DNA of 64,000 nucleotides from Mesorhizobium sp. GbtcB19 (GCF_019091085.1 NZ_JAGXJY010000010.1:143776-207775), one strand, 5' to 3'. Shown: positions 16,564 through 25,122, counted from the stretch's first letter. A program made the numbers and translations. Notes: generated by a model from the letters alone, not told the origin.

Positions 16564-17922
16564 TCATTCGGCGGCGAGCACGGTCGAGCGCGCGACAGTC
16601 CACGGGTTCAGCGGCCGCCTGAGGCCGAGATTTTCGCGCAGCGTCCGGCCCTCATAGGCGGTGCGGAACAGGCCGCGCCGCTGCAATTCCGGGATGACCA
16701 GGTCGACGAAATCGTCGAGCGCGCCGGGCAGCCAGGGCGGCAGGATGTTGAAGCCGTCGGCGGCTTCGTTGGTGAACCATTCCTCCAGCTGATCGGCGAC
16801 CTGCGTGACGCTGCCGACGATGGTGTAGTGGCCGCGCGCGGTCGCCACCCATTGATAGAGCTGGCGGATGGTGAAGTTGTGCTCGTCGGCGATCTGGCGG
16901 ATCAGCGCCTGGCGGCTCTTCATGCCTTCGGTCTCTTTGCTCGGCGGCAGCGGCCCGTCGAGCGGATAGCCTCTGATGTCGAGCGTCTGGCCGGCGAGCC
17001 CGTTGAGCAGCGCCACGCCATCCTCGGGCAGGATCAGGTCGTTCAACTGCTGGTATTTGGCACGGGCTTCTTCCTCGGTGCGGCCGACGAAAGGCGCTAC
17101 CCCGGGCATGATCAGCACCTGCGCCGGATCGCGGCCGGCCGCGGCCACGCGAGCCTTGATGTCGCGATAGAATTCCTGCGCCGTCTCGAGCTTCTGGTGC
17201 GCGGTGAAGATCACCTCGGCCGAGGCTGCCGCCAGGCCGCGACCATCCTCGGATTGCCCCGCTTGCACCACCACCGGATAGCCCTGCACGGGACGCGGCA
17301 CGTTGAGCGGACCCTTGACGCTAAAGTGCTCGCCCTTGTGGTTGACGTCGTGCAACTTGTCCTTGTCGTAGAAGCGGCCGGTCTGCTTGTCGCGAATGAA
17401 GGCGTCGTCTTCCCAGCTGTCCCACAATGCCTTGACGGTCTCGACATGCTCATGCGCCCTTGCGTAGCGCTCGGCGTGATTGGGCTGGACGTCGCGGTTG
17501 AAGTTGCGCGCCGTGTCGTCGCCGGCCGACGTCACCACGTTCCAGCCGGCGCGGCCATTCGACAGAAGGTCGAGCGAGGCGAATTTGCGGGCGAGCGTGT
17601 AGGGTTCCTCATAGGTGGTCGAAGCGGTGGCGATGAAGCCGATATGCGTGGTCAGCGGCGCCAGCGCCGCAAACAGCGTCACCGGTTCGAAGCCGGCGAT
17701 CTTGGCGTTGCCGCCCTCACGCGCGCCGAGGCCGACGGTGAGATTGTCGGCGAGGAAATAAGCATCGAACAGGCCGCGCTCGGCGGTCAGCGCAAGCTGC
17801 TTGTGGAACTCGAAATTGGTCGCCCCGTCGGCCGGCGCATCCGGATGCCGCCAGGCCGCGACATGCTGGCCGCCGCCGGGTAGAAAGGCGCCAAGCTTGA
17901 TCTGTCTGGACGTGCTGGTCAT
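16564..17922 (-). CDS. FMN-dependent monooxygenase, NtaA/SnaA/DszA family
   Basis: A 452-residue flavin-dependent luciferase-like monooxygenase of the nitrilotriacetate/dibenzothiophene-sulfone type. Motifs: KLGAFLPGGGQHVAAWRHPD, AERGLFDAYFLADNLTVG, EPVTLFAALAPLTTHIGFIA, SNGRAGWNVVTSAGDDTARN, VVVQAGQSEDGRGLAAASAE and FNILPPWLPGALDDFVDLVI. These enzymes cleave C-N or C-S bonds with FMNH2 and O2. It is not the shorter SsuD type (about 380 residues), so the sulfur or nitrogen source is probably not a simple alkanesulfonate. The partner reductase is the preceding gene at 17959-18516. Confidence 0.92.
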   Translation of the reverse strand: MTSTSRQIKLGAFLPGGGQHVAAWRHPDAPADGATNFEFHKQLALTAERGLFDAYFLADNLTVGLGAREGGNAKIAGFEPVTLFAALAPLTTHIGFIATASTTYEEPYTLARKFASLDLLSNGRAGWNVVTSAGDDTARNFNRDVQPNHAERYARAHEHVETVKALWDSWEDDAFIRDKQTGRFYDKDKLHDVNHKGEHFSVKGPLNVPRPVQGYPVVVQAGQSEDGRGLAAASAEVIFTAHQKLETAQEFYRDIKARVAAAGRDPAQVLIMPGVAPFVGRTEEEARAKYQQLNDLILPEDGVALLNGLAGQTLDIRGYPLDGPLPPSKETEGMKSRQALIRQIADEHNFTIRQLYQWVATARGHYTIVGSVTQVADQLEEWFTNEAADGFNILPPWLPGALDDFVDLVIPELQRRGLFRTAYEGRTLRENLGLRRPLNPWTVARSTVLAAE

Positions 17923-17958
17923 GGCTGATCCCTCGGGTTCGGGAACGACTGGCTGAAC

Positions 17959-18516
17959 TCAGGCTGCGAGGCCGACACTGCCGCTCTGGCCGACCACGCG
18001 CAAAACCTCGGCAACGGCCTGCCGGGCACGGGCATGGATCGCCTCCGAAACCAGTGCGCCATTGGCGAAGTCCTTGTCCGAAGCGTAGATCGCGGTCGGC
18101 ATGGTCAGCGCTTCGAAGAAGCCGAACAGCGGCCGCAGCTGATGCTCGACGATCAGCGAGTGGCGCTCGCCACCGCCGGTCGCCGTCACAATGACCGGCT
18201 TGCCGCGCAACGACGACGGATCGAGCAGGTCGAACAGATGCTTGAAAAGGCCGGTATAGCTGCCTTTGAAAGTCGGCGATCCGGCAACCAGCACATCGGC
18301 CGAGGTCAACTGTTCGACGATGGCACGCGCCGCCGCGTCGAGATCGGAGATGCGCCGTGCCGACGGGAAGGACGGACCGAGATCCTCAATGTCGTAGATC
18401 GCCGAACCAGCTCCGATGCGCCCCGCCACCTCTCCCGCGATCTGGGTGATGAAGGCCTTGGTCTTCGATGGGCGGGTCAGGTTGCCGGATATTCCCACCA
18501 CCAGCTTCTTGGTCAT
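17959..18516 (-). CDS. NAD(P)H-dependent FMN reductase (MsuE/SsuE-like)
   Basis: A 185-residue flavodoxin-fold reductase starting KLVVGISGNLTRPSKTKAFI, the FMN-phosphate loop of SsuE/MsuE proteins. ADVLVAGSPTFKGSYTGLFK with HLFDLLDP and KPVIVTATGGGERHSLIVEH complete the flavin site. It supplies reduced FMN to the monooxygenase encoded 36 bases downstream. It is the first gene of the operon. The upstream gap (18517-18656) holds an AT-rich stretch around 18555-18590, the likely promoter area; no known operator could be assigned. Confidence 0.9.
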   Translation of the reverse strand: MTKKLVVGISGNLTRPSKTKAFITQIAGEVAGRIGAGSAIYDIEDLGPSFPSARRISDLDAAARAIVEQLTSADVLVAGSPTFKGSYTGLFKHLFDLLDPSSLRGKPVIVTATGGGERHSLIVEHQLRPLFGFFEALTMPTAIYASDKDFANGALVSEAIHARARQAVAEVLRVVGQSGSVGLAA

Positions 18517-18656
18517 TCTCGGGCTCTCCTCGCAGGCGTTTCCTCATTAAGACTACCGATTTTATAGAATTAGATGAGCGAGAAGATTTCAAAAGCAGCG
18601 GGATCGGGAGATTGAGTTTGCGTCCCGACGCCGTTGCTTGGTTCAGCGCATGCGGG

Positions 18657-19301
18657 TCATGCCTCGATCTTGACCGGCGGCAGAGGCGGTGCTTCCAGCC
18701 CCTGGAACGGGTCGCGCCAAGCCTCGATCGCTTCCAGCCGGCCATACCAGCGGCGGATCGCCGGATAGTCGTCGAGCGGCAATCGAGCAGCGTCGTTGAA
18801 GGGCAGGAACGTCGCCATGCGGAAATCGGCATAGGAGATGGAACCGCCGACCAGCCACTCGCGTCCGGAAAGCTCGGGTTCGAGGATGGCCGCGGCGCTA
18901 TGGAATTGCCTCAACCCCTCCTCGACCAGCGCCTGATCGATCGGACCGATCCCATAGCGCTGCTTGGTTCCGCGCTCGAAATGCACCATGTCGCAAGCGA
19001 AGGCGAACCGTTCCTTGGCCCAGCTTATCCAGCGGATCATGTCCGGCTCGTCATCTCCGCTGCGCCAGAAATCGGAGCGAACGTCGCGCGACAGCCGACA
19101 GGCGATGGCGTCGGCCTCCCAAAGGCTCCATCCCGGGCCGACCAGGATCGGCAAGGTCAGGTTGGGATTGAGCGTCCGGTAGCGCTCGGCCTGCCCCGGC
19201 GCCATCGGCGATGCGAATTCAAATGCGATCTCCGCCTTGAGATAGCGTGCCGTCGCGACCGCGAGGCGAGGATTGGGATTGCGGCTGAACAGGAGTTTCA
19301 T
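18657..19301 (-). CDS. Glutathione S-transferase family protein
   Basis: A 214-residue protein with the thioredoxin-fold N-terminal domain (KLLFSRNPNPRLAVATARYL, the NPNLTLPILV cis-Pro loop and a WEADAIACRL glutathione-site segment) and an all-helical C-terminal domain (EWLVGGSISYADFRMATFLP, the N-capping region of the GST core). The substrate is unknown. It is read toward the organosulfur operon on the same strand, 140 bases upstream of it, so it may be cotranscribed or independent. The start ATG 19301 fits the family N-terminus. Confidence 0.88.
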   Translation of the reverse strand: MKLLFSRNPNPRLAVATARYLKAEIAFEFASPMAPGQAERYRTLNPNLTLPILVGPGWSLWEADAIACRLSRDVRSDFWRSGDDEPDMIRWISWAKERFAFACDMVHFERGTKQRYGIGPIDQALVEEGLRQFHSAAAILEPELSGREWLVGGSISYADFRMATFLPFNDAARLPLDDYPAIRRWYGRLEAIEAWRDPFQGLEAPPLPPVKIEA

Positions 19302-19655
19302 TGTGTGGTCCCCACGGGCTTTGGTTGCATGCCGCAGGACGACTGGGAACCGCCCGATCCTACATTTGTCACGAACAGGAGGTCCGGTTTATGTTTCGGC
19401 ACCGGAAAAACACCCTGCAAGCCTTCCAGCCCAACCGCTTGCGCCTCCCGCCGCCTTCCGCTATAGAGCCGCCACCCGCGTAGACACCCTTGGAGGCAAC
19501 GCGGAGGAAGGCCGGCTAGGCCTCGCATGATCCCCAGACGCATTTGGATCGCCAAACGCATCGGACAGATCGTGCAGGGCCGCGACGGCTTTCGACGTTT
19601 ACGGTTTGGCCTCGTGCCTGCCGCAAGCGCTCCATAACACGCGAAAGGAAATGCC
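19302..19655. other. Intergenic region between divergent GST gene and rplY
   Basis: 354 bases that should carry the promoters of both neighbours. The only internal feature I can support is a small open frame with a strong ribosome-binding site at 19391-19483, listed separately. No tRNA, hairpin terminator or repeat of the types found elsewhere in the window was seen. Confidence 0.45.
19391..19483 (+). CDS. Candidate small ORF, 30 residues
   Basis: ATG 19391 is preceded at eight bases by a full AGGAGG. The peptide begins MFRHRKNTLQAFQPNRLRLP and ends in a Pro-rich EPPPA. It is basic and has no membrane segment. The strong Shine-Dalgarno is the only support; it could be a real small protein, a leader peptide upstream of rplY, or chance in GC-rich DNA. 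No function is proposed. Confidence 0.25.
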   Translation: MFRHRKNTLQAFQPNRLRLPPPSAIEPPPA

Positions 19656-20300
19656 ATGAGCCACGATACTTACGAGCTCAAGGCCGAAGCGCGCGAACAG
19701 GTCGGTAAGGGGTCCGCCCGTGCAGTTCGCCGCAACGGTAAAGTGCCTGCAGTCATTTACGGCGACAAGCAGCCTCCCCTGGCGATTGCGCTGAACTACA
19801 AGGATCTCTTCTACAAGATCCATGGCGGCGGGTTCCTGACCACGATCGCCACGATCGATGTCGACGGCAAGAAGATCCAGGTCCTGCCGAAGGATTTCCA
19901 GCTCGACCCGGTCAAGGATTTCCCTGTCCATGTCGACTTCCTGCGCATCGGCAAGGACACCGAGGTCAATGTCGACGTGCCTGTCCACTTCATCAATGAG
20001 GACAAGTCGCCCGGCATCAAGCGCGGCGGCGTGCTCAACATCGTTCGCCACGAAGTCGAGTTCCACTGCCCGGCCAATGCGATCCCGGAATTCATCACCG
20101 TCGATCTCACCGGCACCGACATCGGCGATTCGATCCACATCTCGGCGGTCAAGCTGCCGGCCGGCGTCAAGCCGGTCATCTCCGATCGCGACTTCACCAT
20201 CGCGACCGTTGCCGGCTCGTCGGCGATGAAGCCGGAGACGGAAGCCACCACCGAGGCGGCTGCAGCCGAACCGGCGGCCCCGGCGGCCGAAGAGAAGTAA
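19656..20300 (+). CDS. rplY: 50S ribosomal protein L25 / Ctc
   Basis: A 214-residue long-form L25 (Ctc type) that binds 5S rRNA in the large subunit. The N-terminal L25 domain shows LKAEAREQVGKGSARAVRRN, GKVPAVIYGDKQPP and KIQVLPKDFQLDPVKDFPVH. The C-terminal TL5-like beta domain (VDVPVHFINEDKSPGIKRGG, HCPANAIPEFITVDLTGTDI) ends in a Glu/Ala-rich tail. ATG 19656 follows GAAAGGAAATGCC. It is followed by pth after 26 bases, a conserved pairing of translation genes. Confidence 0.96.
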   Translation: MSHDTYELKAEAREQVGKGSARAVRRNGKVPAVIYGDKQPPLAIALNYKDLFYKIHGGGFLTTIATIDVDGKKIQVLPKDFQLDPVKDFPVHVDFLRIGKDTEVNVDVPVHFINEDKSPGIKRGGVLNIVRHEVEFHCPANAIPEFITVDLTGTDIGDSIHISAVKLPAGVKPVISDRDFTIATVAGSSAMKPETEATTEAAAAEPAAPAAEEK

Positions 20301-20326
20301 TTTCTCTCAAGCGTCCGGAGGCGGCG

Positions 20327-21064
20327 ATGCCAGAGAAGACAATGCTTGTCTTTGCAGGCCTCGGCAATCCGGGCGCGAAATACGAAAACAACCGGCACAA
20401 TGTCGGCTTCATGGCGGCGGACGCGATTGCCCGCCGCCATTCCTTTTCGCCCTGGTCGCGAAAATTCCAGGGCCTGGTTTCGGAAGGCACGCTCGGCGGC
20501 CAGAAGATCCTCCTGATCAAGCCGCAAACCTTCATGAATCTTTCCGGGCAGGCGGTCGGCGAAGCGCTGCGCTTCTACAAGCTCGAACCGACGGCGCTTA
20601 CCGTCTTCTATGACGAGATCGACCTTGCCGCGGGTAAGCTCAGGGTCAAGGTCGGCGGCGGCTCCGGCGGCCATAACGGCATCCGCTCGCTCGATCAGCA
20701 TGTCGGCAACGCCTATCGCCGGGTGCGCATCGGCGTCGGTCATCCCGGCGTCAAGGAAATGGTGCACGGCCACGTGCTCGGCGACTTCGCCAAGGCCGAC
20801 CGCGAATGGCTCGATGTCCTGCTCGACGCGATCGCCGGGGACGCCGCGCTGCTCGCCAAGGGCGACGACAACTCCTTTATGAACCGCGTCACGCTCACCT
20901 TGCGTGAAAAACTCGTGCCGACCGGCGACGACGACCGTCCGCCGCCCAAGGAGAAGAAGGCGCAAAGCCACATCCGCCAGGCGCGTCCGCAGCAGGCGCC
21001 GGCCAAGCTGCCCGAAAGCGGCCCGATGGCCGCGATGCTTAAGAAGCTGTTCGGAAAAGATTAA
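20327..21064 (+). CDS. pth: Peptidyl-tRNA hydrolase
   Basis: A 245-residue Pth that releases peptides from peptidyl-tRNA left after ribosome drop-off. LVFAGLGNPGAKYENNRHNV with the catalytic His in RHNVGF, the QTFMNLSGQAV loop, the catalytic Asp in TVFYDEIDLAAGKLRVK and GGSGGHNGIRSL are all present. The C-terminus carries a Lys/Pro/Gln-rich extension of about 50 residues compared with the E. coli enzyme, common in Rhizobiales. ATG 20327 follows GGAGG at seven bases; the alternative ATG 20342 is closer to the core. Confidence 0.96.
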   Translation: MPEKTMLVFAGLGNPGAKYENNRHNVGFMAADAIARRHSFSPWSRKFQGLVSEGTLGGQKILLIKPQTFMNLSGQAVGEALRFYKLEPTALTVFYDEIDLAAGKLRVKVGGGSGGHNGIRSLDQHVGNAYRRVRIGVGHPGVKEMVHGHVLGDFAKADREWLDVLLDAIAGDAALLAKGDDNSFMNRVTLTLREKLVPTGDDDRPPPKEKKAQSHIRQARPQQAPAKLPESGPMAAMLKKLFGKD

Positions 21065-21106
21065 GAGCGGCGCCGGCAACCCACCCGGGCCACAAGTGAG
21101 ATCGGC

Positions 21107-21859
21107 ATGGCGGACAGCGTTTCGGATCTGGCGGGACGTGCCAGGCAACTCGGCCTTGCCGGGGACTTCGCCGCGGGCCACGCATTGATCGACCAGGCTG
21201 TGCGGCTGGCCGGCGGCGACCCGCAAGCCCGCGCAACATGCGCCCTCGAACGCGGTCGTCTCTACAATTCCGCCGGCGAGCGCGAAAAGGCCCGGCCGCT
21301 ATTTGGCGAAGCCTGGCGACTGGCGCGGCAAGCCGGAGCCCATGCGTTGGCCGTGGACGCCGCGCATATGCTGGCGATCGTTGGAACGCCTGACGAAGCC
21401 ATCGAATGGACCGCGACCGCCCTCGCCTATATCGGCGAGCATCCGGAAGCCGAAAGCTGGCGCGGACCGCTGCTCAACAATCTTGGTTGGTCCTATTTCG
21501 ATGCCGGTCAATTCGCGGACGCCTTGCCAATCTTCGAGCAGGCGGTCGAGCTGCGCCGTTCCGCCGGCGACAAACGCGATCTGCGCATCGCGCGTTACGC
21601 GGTGATCAGGACGTTGCGCGCGCTGGGACGTCTGGAAGAAGCCCGGCGACTCGCCGAGGAAACAGCCGGAACAGCAGCCGCCGATGGCGCGCAGGCGCCT
21701 TATGTGCAAGAGGAACTGGCCGAATGCCGCGCCCTTGTCGGCGACATGGACGGCGCCCGCGACAGCGCAAGGCAGGCGCTGGCGGTGCTGGAGCAAGACC
21801 AGGCCTTCGTTGGCGGCAAACCGGAGCGTCTCGCCAGACTTCGCCAGCTTGCGCGATGA
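21107..21859 (+). CDS. Tetratricopeptide repeat protein
   Basis: A 250-residue soluble all-helical protein with TPR-like repeats. The clearest unit is LLNNLGWSYFDAGQFADALP with IFEQAVELRR; others are ARATCALERGRLYNSAGERE and RYAVIRTLRALGRLEEARRL. No signal peptide, membrane segment or catalytic domain is seen. TPR proteins act as interaction scaffolds, so no function can be given. It lies between pth and ychF, 42 bases after pth, and may be cotranscribed with pth. Confidence 0.8.
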   Translation: MADSVSDLAGRARQLGLAGDFAAGHALIDQAVRLAGGDPQARATCALERGRLYNSAGEREKARPLFGEAWRLARQAGAHALAVDAAHMLAIVGTPDEAIEWTATALAYIGEHPEAESWRGPLLNNLGWSYFDAGQFADALPIFEQAVELRRSAGDKRDLRIARYAVIRTLRALGRLEEARRLAEETAGTAAADGAQAPYVQEELAECRALVGDMDGARDSARQALAVLEQDQAFVGGKPERLARLRQLAR

Positions 21860-21976
21860 TCCCGCGATAACCAGATCGGCGGCCATGAGGCAACCCGTCC
21901 GATCGGGGCTTGACGTTCGTCACCCCTATCGCCCATAGCCCTCACCAAAATCGAATTCCGACAGGACTGGACGAAC

Positions 21977-23080
21977 ATGGGTTTCAAATGTGGCATCGTT
22001 GGCTTGCCCAACGTCGGCAAGTCGACGCTGTTCAACGCGCTGACCAGGACGGCCGCCGCGCAGGCCGCCAACTATCCTTTCTGCACCATCGAGCCGAACA
22101 CCGGCGAGGTCGCGGTGCCGGACTCGCGCCTGCAGAAGATCGCGGCGATCGGCAAGTCGAAGGAGATCATCCCGACCCGCATCTCCTTCGTCGACATCGC
22201 CGGCCTGGTGCGTGGCGCCTCCAAGGGTGAAGGCCTCGGCAACCAGTTCCTCGCCAACATCCGCGAGGTCGACGCCATCGTGCACGTGCTGCGCTGCTTC
22301 GAGGATGACGACATCACCCATGTCGAGGGCCGTATCGATCCCGTCGCCGACGCCGAGACGGTCGAGACCGAGCTGATGCTTGCCGACCTTGAAAGCCTCG
22401 AGCGCCGCATCACCCAGATCCGCAAGCGCGCCGCCGGCAAGGACAAGGAAGCCATGGCCGTCCTGCCGATGATGGAGGCCGCGCTCGAGCTGCTGCAGGC
22501 CGGCAAGCCGACCCGCGTCCTGCTCAACGGGATTTCGCCGGAGGATCTCCGTATCCTGCAGGGGCTGAACCTGCTCACCTCGCATCCCGTGCTCTATGTC
22601 TGCAACGTCGCCGAGGCGGACGCCGCCACCGGCAACGAGCACACCAGGGCGGTGGAGAAGATGGCAGCCGCGCAGGGCGCCGGCACGGTGGTGATCTCGG
22701 CGGCGATCGAGGCGGAAGTCGCTCAACTCTCCGACGAGGAGGAAATGGAATTCCTTGCCTCGATCGGCCTCGACGAGCCGGGCCTCAACAAGGTGATCCG
22801 CGCCGGCTACGAGCTCTTGCATCTGATCACCTATTTCACCGTCGGGCCGAAGGAAACGCGCGCCTGGACGATCCACAAGGGCGATAAGGCGCCGCAGGCC
22901 GCCGGCGTCATTCACACCGACTTCGAACGCGGCTTCATCCGCGCCCAGACCATCGCCTACAATGACTTCGTCACGCTGGGCGGCGAAGTGGCGGCCAAGG
23001 AAGCCGGCAAGGCACGCGACGAAGGCAAGGAATATGTCGTCCAGGACGGCGACATCATGCTGTTCAAGTTCAACACGTAA
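21977..23080 (+). CDS. ychF: Redox-regulated ATPase YchF (OLA1)
   Basis: A 367-residue Obg-related P-loop protein. G1 is GLPNVGKSTLFNALT, switch NYPFCTIEPNTGEVAVPD, G3 FVDIAGLVRGASKGEGLGNQ, and the G4-equivalent region reads YVCNVAE, consistent with ATP rather than GTP preference. The C-terminal TGS domain (ITYFTVGPKETRAWTIHKGD, GFIRAQTIAYNDFVTLGGEV) ends DIMLFKFNT. YchF binds ribosomes and influences translation and stress responses. Immediately downstream the base composition drops, marking the left side of the TcmP cassette. Confidence 0.96.
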   Translation: MGFKCGIVGLPNVGKSTLFNALTRTAAAQAANYPFCTIEPNTGEVAVPDSRLQKIAAIGKSKEIIPTRISFVDIAGLVRGASKGEGLGNQFLANIREVDAIVHVLRCFEDDDITHVEGRIDPVADAETVETELMLADLESLERRITQIRKRAAGKDKEAMAVLPMMEAALELLQAGKPTRVLLNGISPEDLRILQGLNLLTSHPVLYVCNVAEADAATGNEHTRAVEKMAAAQGAGTVVISAAIEAEVAQLSDEEEMEFLASIGLDEPGLNKVIRAGYELLHLITYFTVGPKETRAWTIHKGDKAPQAAGVIHTDFERGFIRAQTIAYNDFVTLGGEVAAKEAGKARDEGKEYVVQDGDIMLFKFNT

Positions 23081-23182
23081 TAGCGACGACAAAGCCTTGA
23101 TATGAAAAAATTCCTAAAGTAAACTTGTTAGGGTGTTTGCGATCTTAATGAGGCCTCAAAGCCGTCGAAGAGAAGAGCGAAA

Positions 23183-23935
23183 ATGGCCGAAACATCAATC
23201 GAATGGACTGACGCGACGTGGAATCCGGTTGCCGGATGCACAATCCTCACGGCAGGGTGCACTAACTGCTACGCGATGCGTATGGCCGCCCGCCTTGAAG
23301 CGATGGGTGTTGAGAAATACGCAGGGCTGACGCGGAAAAGTGGCAGCCGTGCAAAGTGGACCGGCAAGATAAGGCTTGATGCGACAGCGCTCGAAATTCC
23401 TGCTTCGTGGAAGAAGCCTCGCCGCGTTTTCGTGAATTCGATGTCGGACCTTTTCCATCCAGATGTGCCAAAAGACTTCATTCGCAAGGTTTGGCGCGTC
23501 ATGGAAATCACCCCGCGCCACACGTATCAGATCCTGACAAAGCGGCCAGATAGGATGGCTGAAATCCTGTCGGCAGATAGTTTCAAAGTACTGCCAAACG
23601 TCTGGCTCGGAACGAGCGTAGAAGACGGTCGTGTGCTTTACAGATTGGATGAACTTCGATCTGTCCCGGCGGCCATCAGATTTGTGTCTTATGAGCCGTT
23701 AATAGGCTCCGTAGCGGGCGGAAGCCTGGCAGGTATTCATTGGGCGATTGTCGGCGGAGAGAGTGGTCCGAACGCCCGCCCAATGGACCCAATTTGGATC
23801 GATGAGATTTTTGATCAATGTACTGATGCTGATGCAGCCTTCTTTTTCAAACAATGGGGCGGGAAGAACAAGAAAGCGACGGGACGGACCTATCGGGAGC
23901 GCTTGTGGGATGACCTACCAGAATTGAGAATGTGA
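23183..23935 (+). CDS. Three-Cys-motif protein, phage Gp37/Gp68 (DUF5131) family
   Basis: A 250-residue protein beginning ETSIEWTDATWNPVAGCTIL, the signature of the Gp37/Gp68 family. Cys19, Cys26 and Cys29 form C-x6-C-x2-C, resembling a radical-SAM iron-sulfur site. Further family segments are RRVFVNSMSDLFHPDVP, TYQILTKRPDRM, NVWLGTSVED, RFVSYEPLIG, WAIVGGESGPNARPM and FFFKQWGG. Family members occur in phages and genomic islands; I know of no proven activity. Its 3' end overlaps that of the convergent tcmP gene by 46 bases, the known partner arrangement. Sampled lines are about 50 percent G+C against about 67 percent in neighbouring ychF, so it was probably acquired. Confidence 0.9.
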   Translation: MAETSIEWTDATWNPVAGCTILTAGCTNCYAMRMAARLEAMGVEKYAGLTRKSGSRAKWTGKIRLDATALEIPASWKKPRRVFVNSMSDLFHPDVPKDFIRKVWRVMEITPRHTYQILTKRPDRMAEILSADSFKVLPNVWLGTSVEDGRVLYRLDELRSVPAAIRFVSYEPLIGSVAGGSLAGIHWAIVGGESGPNARPMDPIWIDEIFDQCTDADAAFFFKQWGGKNKKATGRTYRERLWDDLPELRM

Positions 23936-24807
23936 GAAGCCATCTTCGTCGCCAACTTCACAGCTGCCGAGCTAGTGTTCGAGACCGCAAAGAACAGCGA
24001 CGCAAGCGGCGCACCGTTTTTATGATGAAGCCGAACCGGATCAAGGACCGTACCTTTGAAAGCGGTTTCGAGGCGTTCCTTCACATAAGCCTCAATTGCG
24101 TTGACATCAGCTCGGCGCACTGCCTGCCCTTGCGTTTCGAAAATGTCCTCAGGTGCAGTTTGATGATTATACCAACGGGAACGCCAATCGGTTGCACCCA
24201 GGACCCTATCTAGACTTGCTTGTTTGCTAAGGTCGAGTTTTGCCGGATCATGCGGAGCATTCCTATAGAGACCGGACAGCGGGAAGAAATACCAACAATC
24301 TAGTGCCTCGGTCTTGGCAATTGCTTCCACCGTCTGCCAAGACACCTCCATGCCATATGGATCTAGAAAGATAACACCACGTATTCCACGGCCAACAATT
24401 TCAGAGCCCCGCCAAGGGGTATTCGTGCACAAACGCTGCACGAGCTTGTTAGCGTCACCATTTCGGACGATGATTTTGCGATCTGGATACTCATCAACCA
24501 GAGTTTGAAGTTCCGAAAACCGGGACGTGTCTTGCTCAATTAGGACAATTGAATGCATTGGCGGCTCGATCTCGATCGCGATCCGCGCCGATCCTGGCGT
24601 CGTTATTTCCTCTGGCTCTGCAAAATCGGGTCCGAACAGCGGCAAGCCGGGATGTACTTCGGTGCGAGTACCAGAGCCGGCAAACGCGTCAATGTAGATG
24701 CAAGCGAACTGCTGATTTTGAAGCGCAATCGAAAACGCCTGCAAATACTCTTTCAGACACCTAAGTTTTCTCGACGTATCAGGTCCACCAAAGACGTGTT
24801 TTGCCAA
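23890..24807 (-). CDS. tcmP: Three-Cys-motif partner protein TcmP
   Basis: A 305-residue protein with the TcmP pattern: VFGGPDTSRKLRCLKEYLQA at the start, then YIDAFAGSGTRTEV (residues 38-51), resembling methyltransferase motif I, the acidic VLIEQD (88-93), and VIFLDPYGMEVSWQTVEAIA (145-164) in the position of motif IV. A Rossmann methyltransferase-like fold is therefore likely, but substrate and activity are unknown. The start is TTG 24807, the first start after an in-frame stop, with GGGGA nine bases upstream. Its tail overlaps the three-Cys gene on the other strand by 46 bases, so the pair is physically locked together. Confidence 0.88.
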   Translation of the reverse strand: MAKHVFGGPDTSRKLRCLKEYLQAFSIALQNQQFACIYIDAFAGSGTRTEVHPGLPLFGPDFAEPEEITTPGSARIAIEIEPPMHSIVLIEQDTSRFSELQTLVDEYPDRKIIVRNGDANKLVQRLCTNTPWRGSEIVGRGIRGVIFLDPYGMEVSWQTVEAIAKTEALDCWYFFPLSGLYRNAPHDPAKLDLSKQASLDRVLGATDWRSRWYNHQTAPEDIFETQGQAVRRADVNAIEAYVKERLETAFKGTVLDPVRLHHKNGAPLASLFFAVSNTSSAAVKLATKMASHILNSGRSSHKRSR

Positions 24808-25122
24808 TTCGAAACATCCCCATCCAGAACATTATCCAATCTGGAAAATGGATAGATGTCCAGACGCTCTAACATACATGAGAGGAAATAACGTCAAGCC
24901 TGTAAATCGCTCTTTCACCTCTATGCAAACTGCCCGGGAAGGTGCGATAGGGTGTTGACGAGCTCGGCACAGCCAGCTTTCCGCCTGCCTTGACCTTGTC
25001 ACATCACGGGTTTAATCGGCTGCAGCACGCGGTCGGAGCCCTCATCCAAAGTGCCCGCTAGGGCAATCCGAATAATGCGTCCGTCTTGAACACACCTTTG
25101 ACCCAGCAAGGGAGACCCGGCG
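24808..25122. other. Intergenic region, right end of the AT-rich insert and corA upstream region
   Basis: 315 bases. The part up to about 24950 is AT-rich like the cassette and should hold the minus-strand tcmP promoter; beyond it the composition returns to that of the chromosome and the corA promoter must lie there. TAGGGTGTT at 24948-24956 repeats a sequence at 23129-23137 near the left side. No integrase, tRNA or transposase remnant is visible. Confidence 0.45.

Noticed and set aside
23129..24956. Attachment-site interpretation of TAGGGTGTT
   Set aside because: Only nine bases, no tRNA or integrase nearby; kept as a weak observation, not annotated as att sites.
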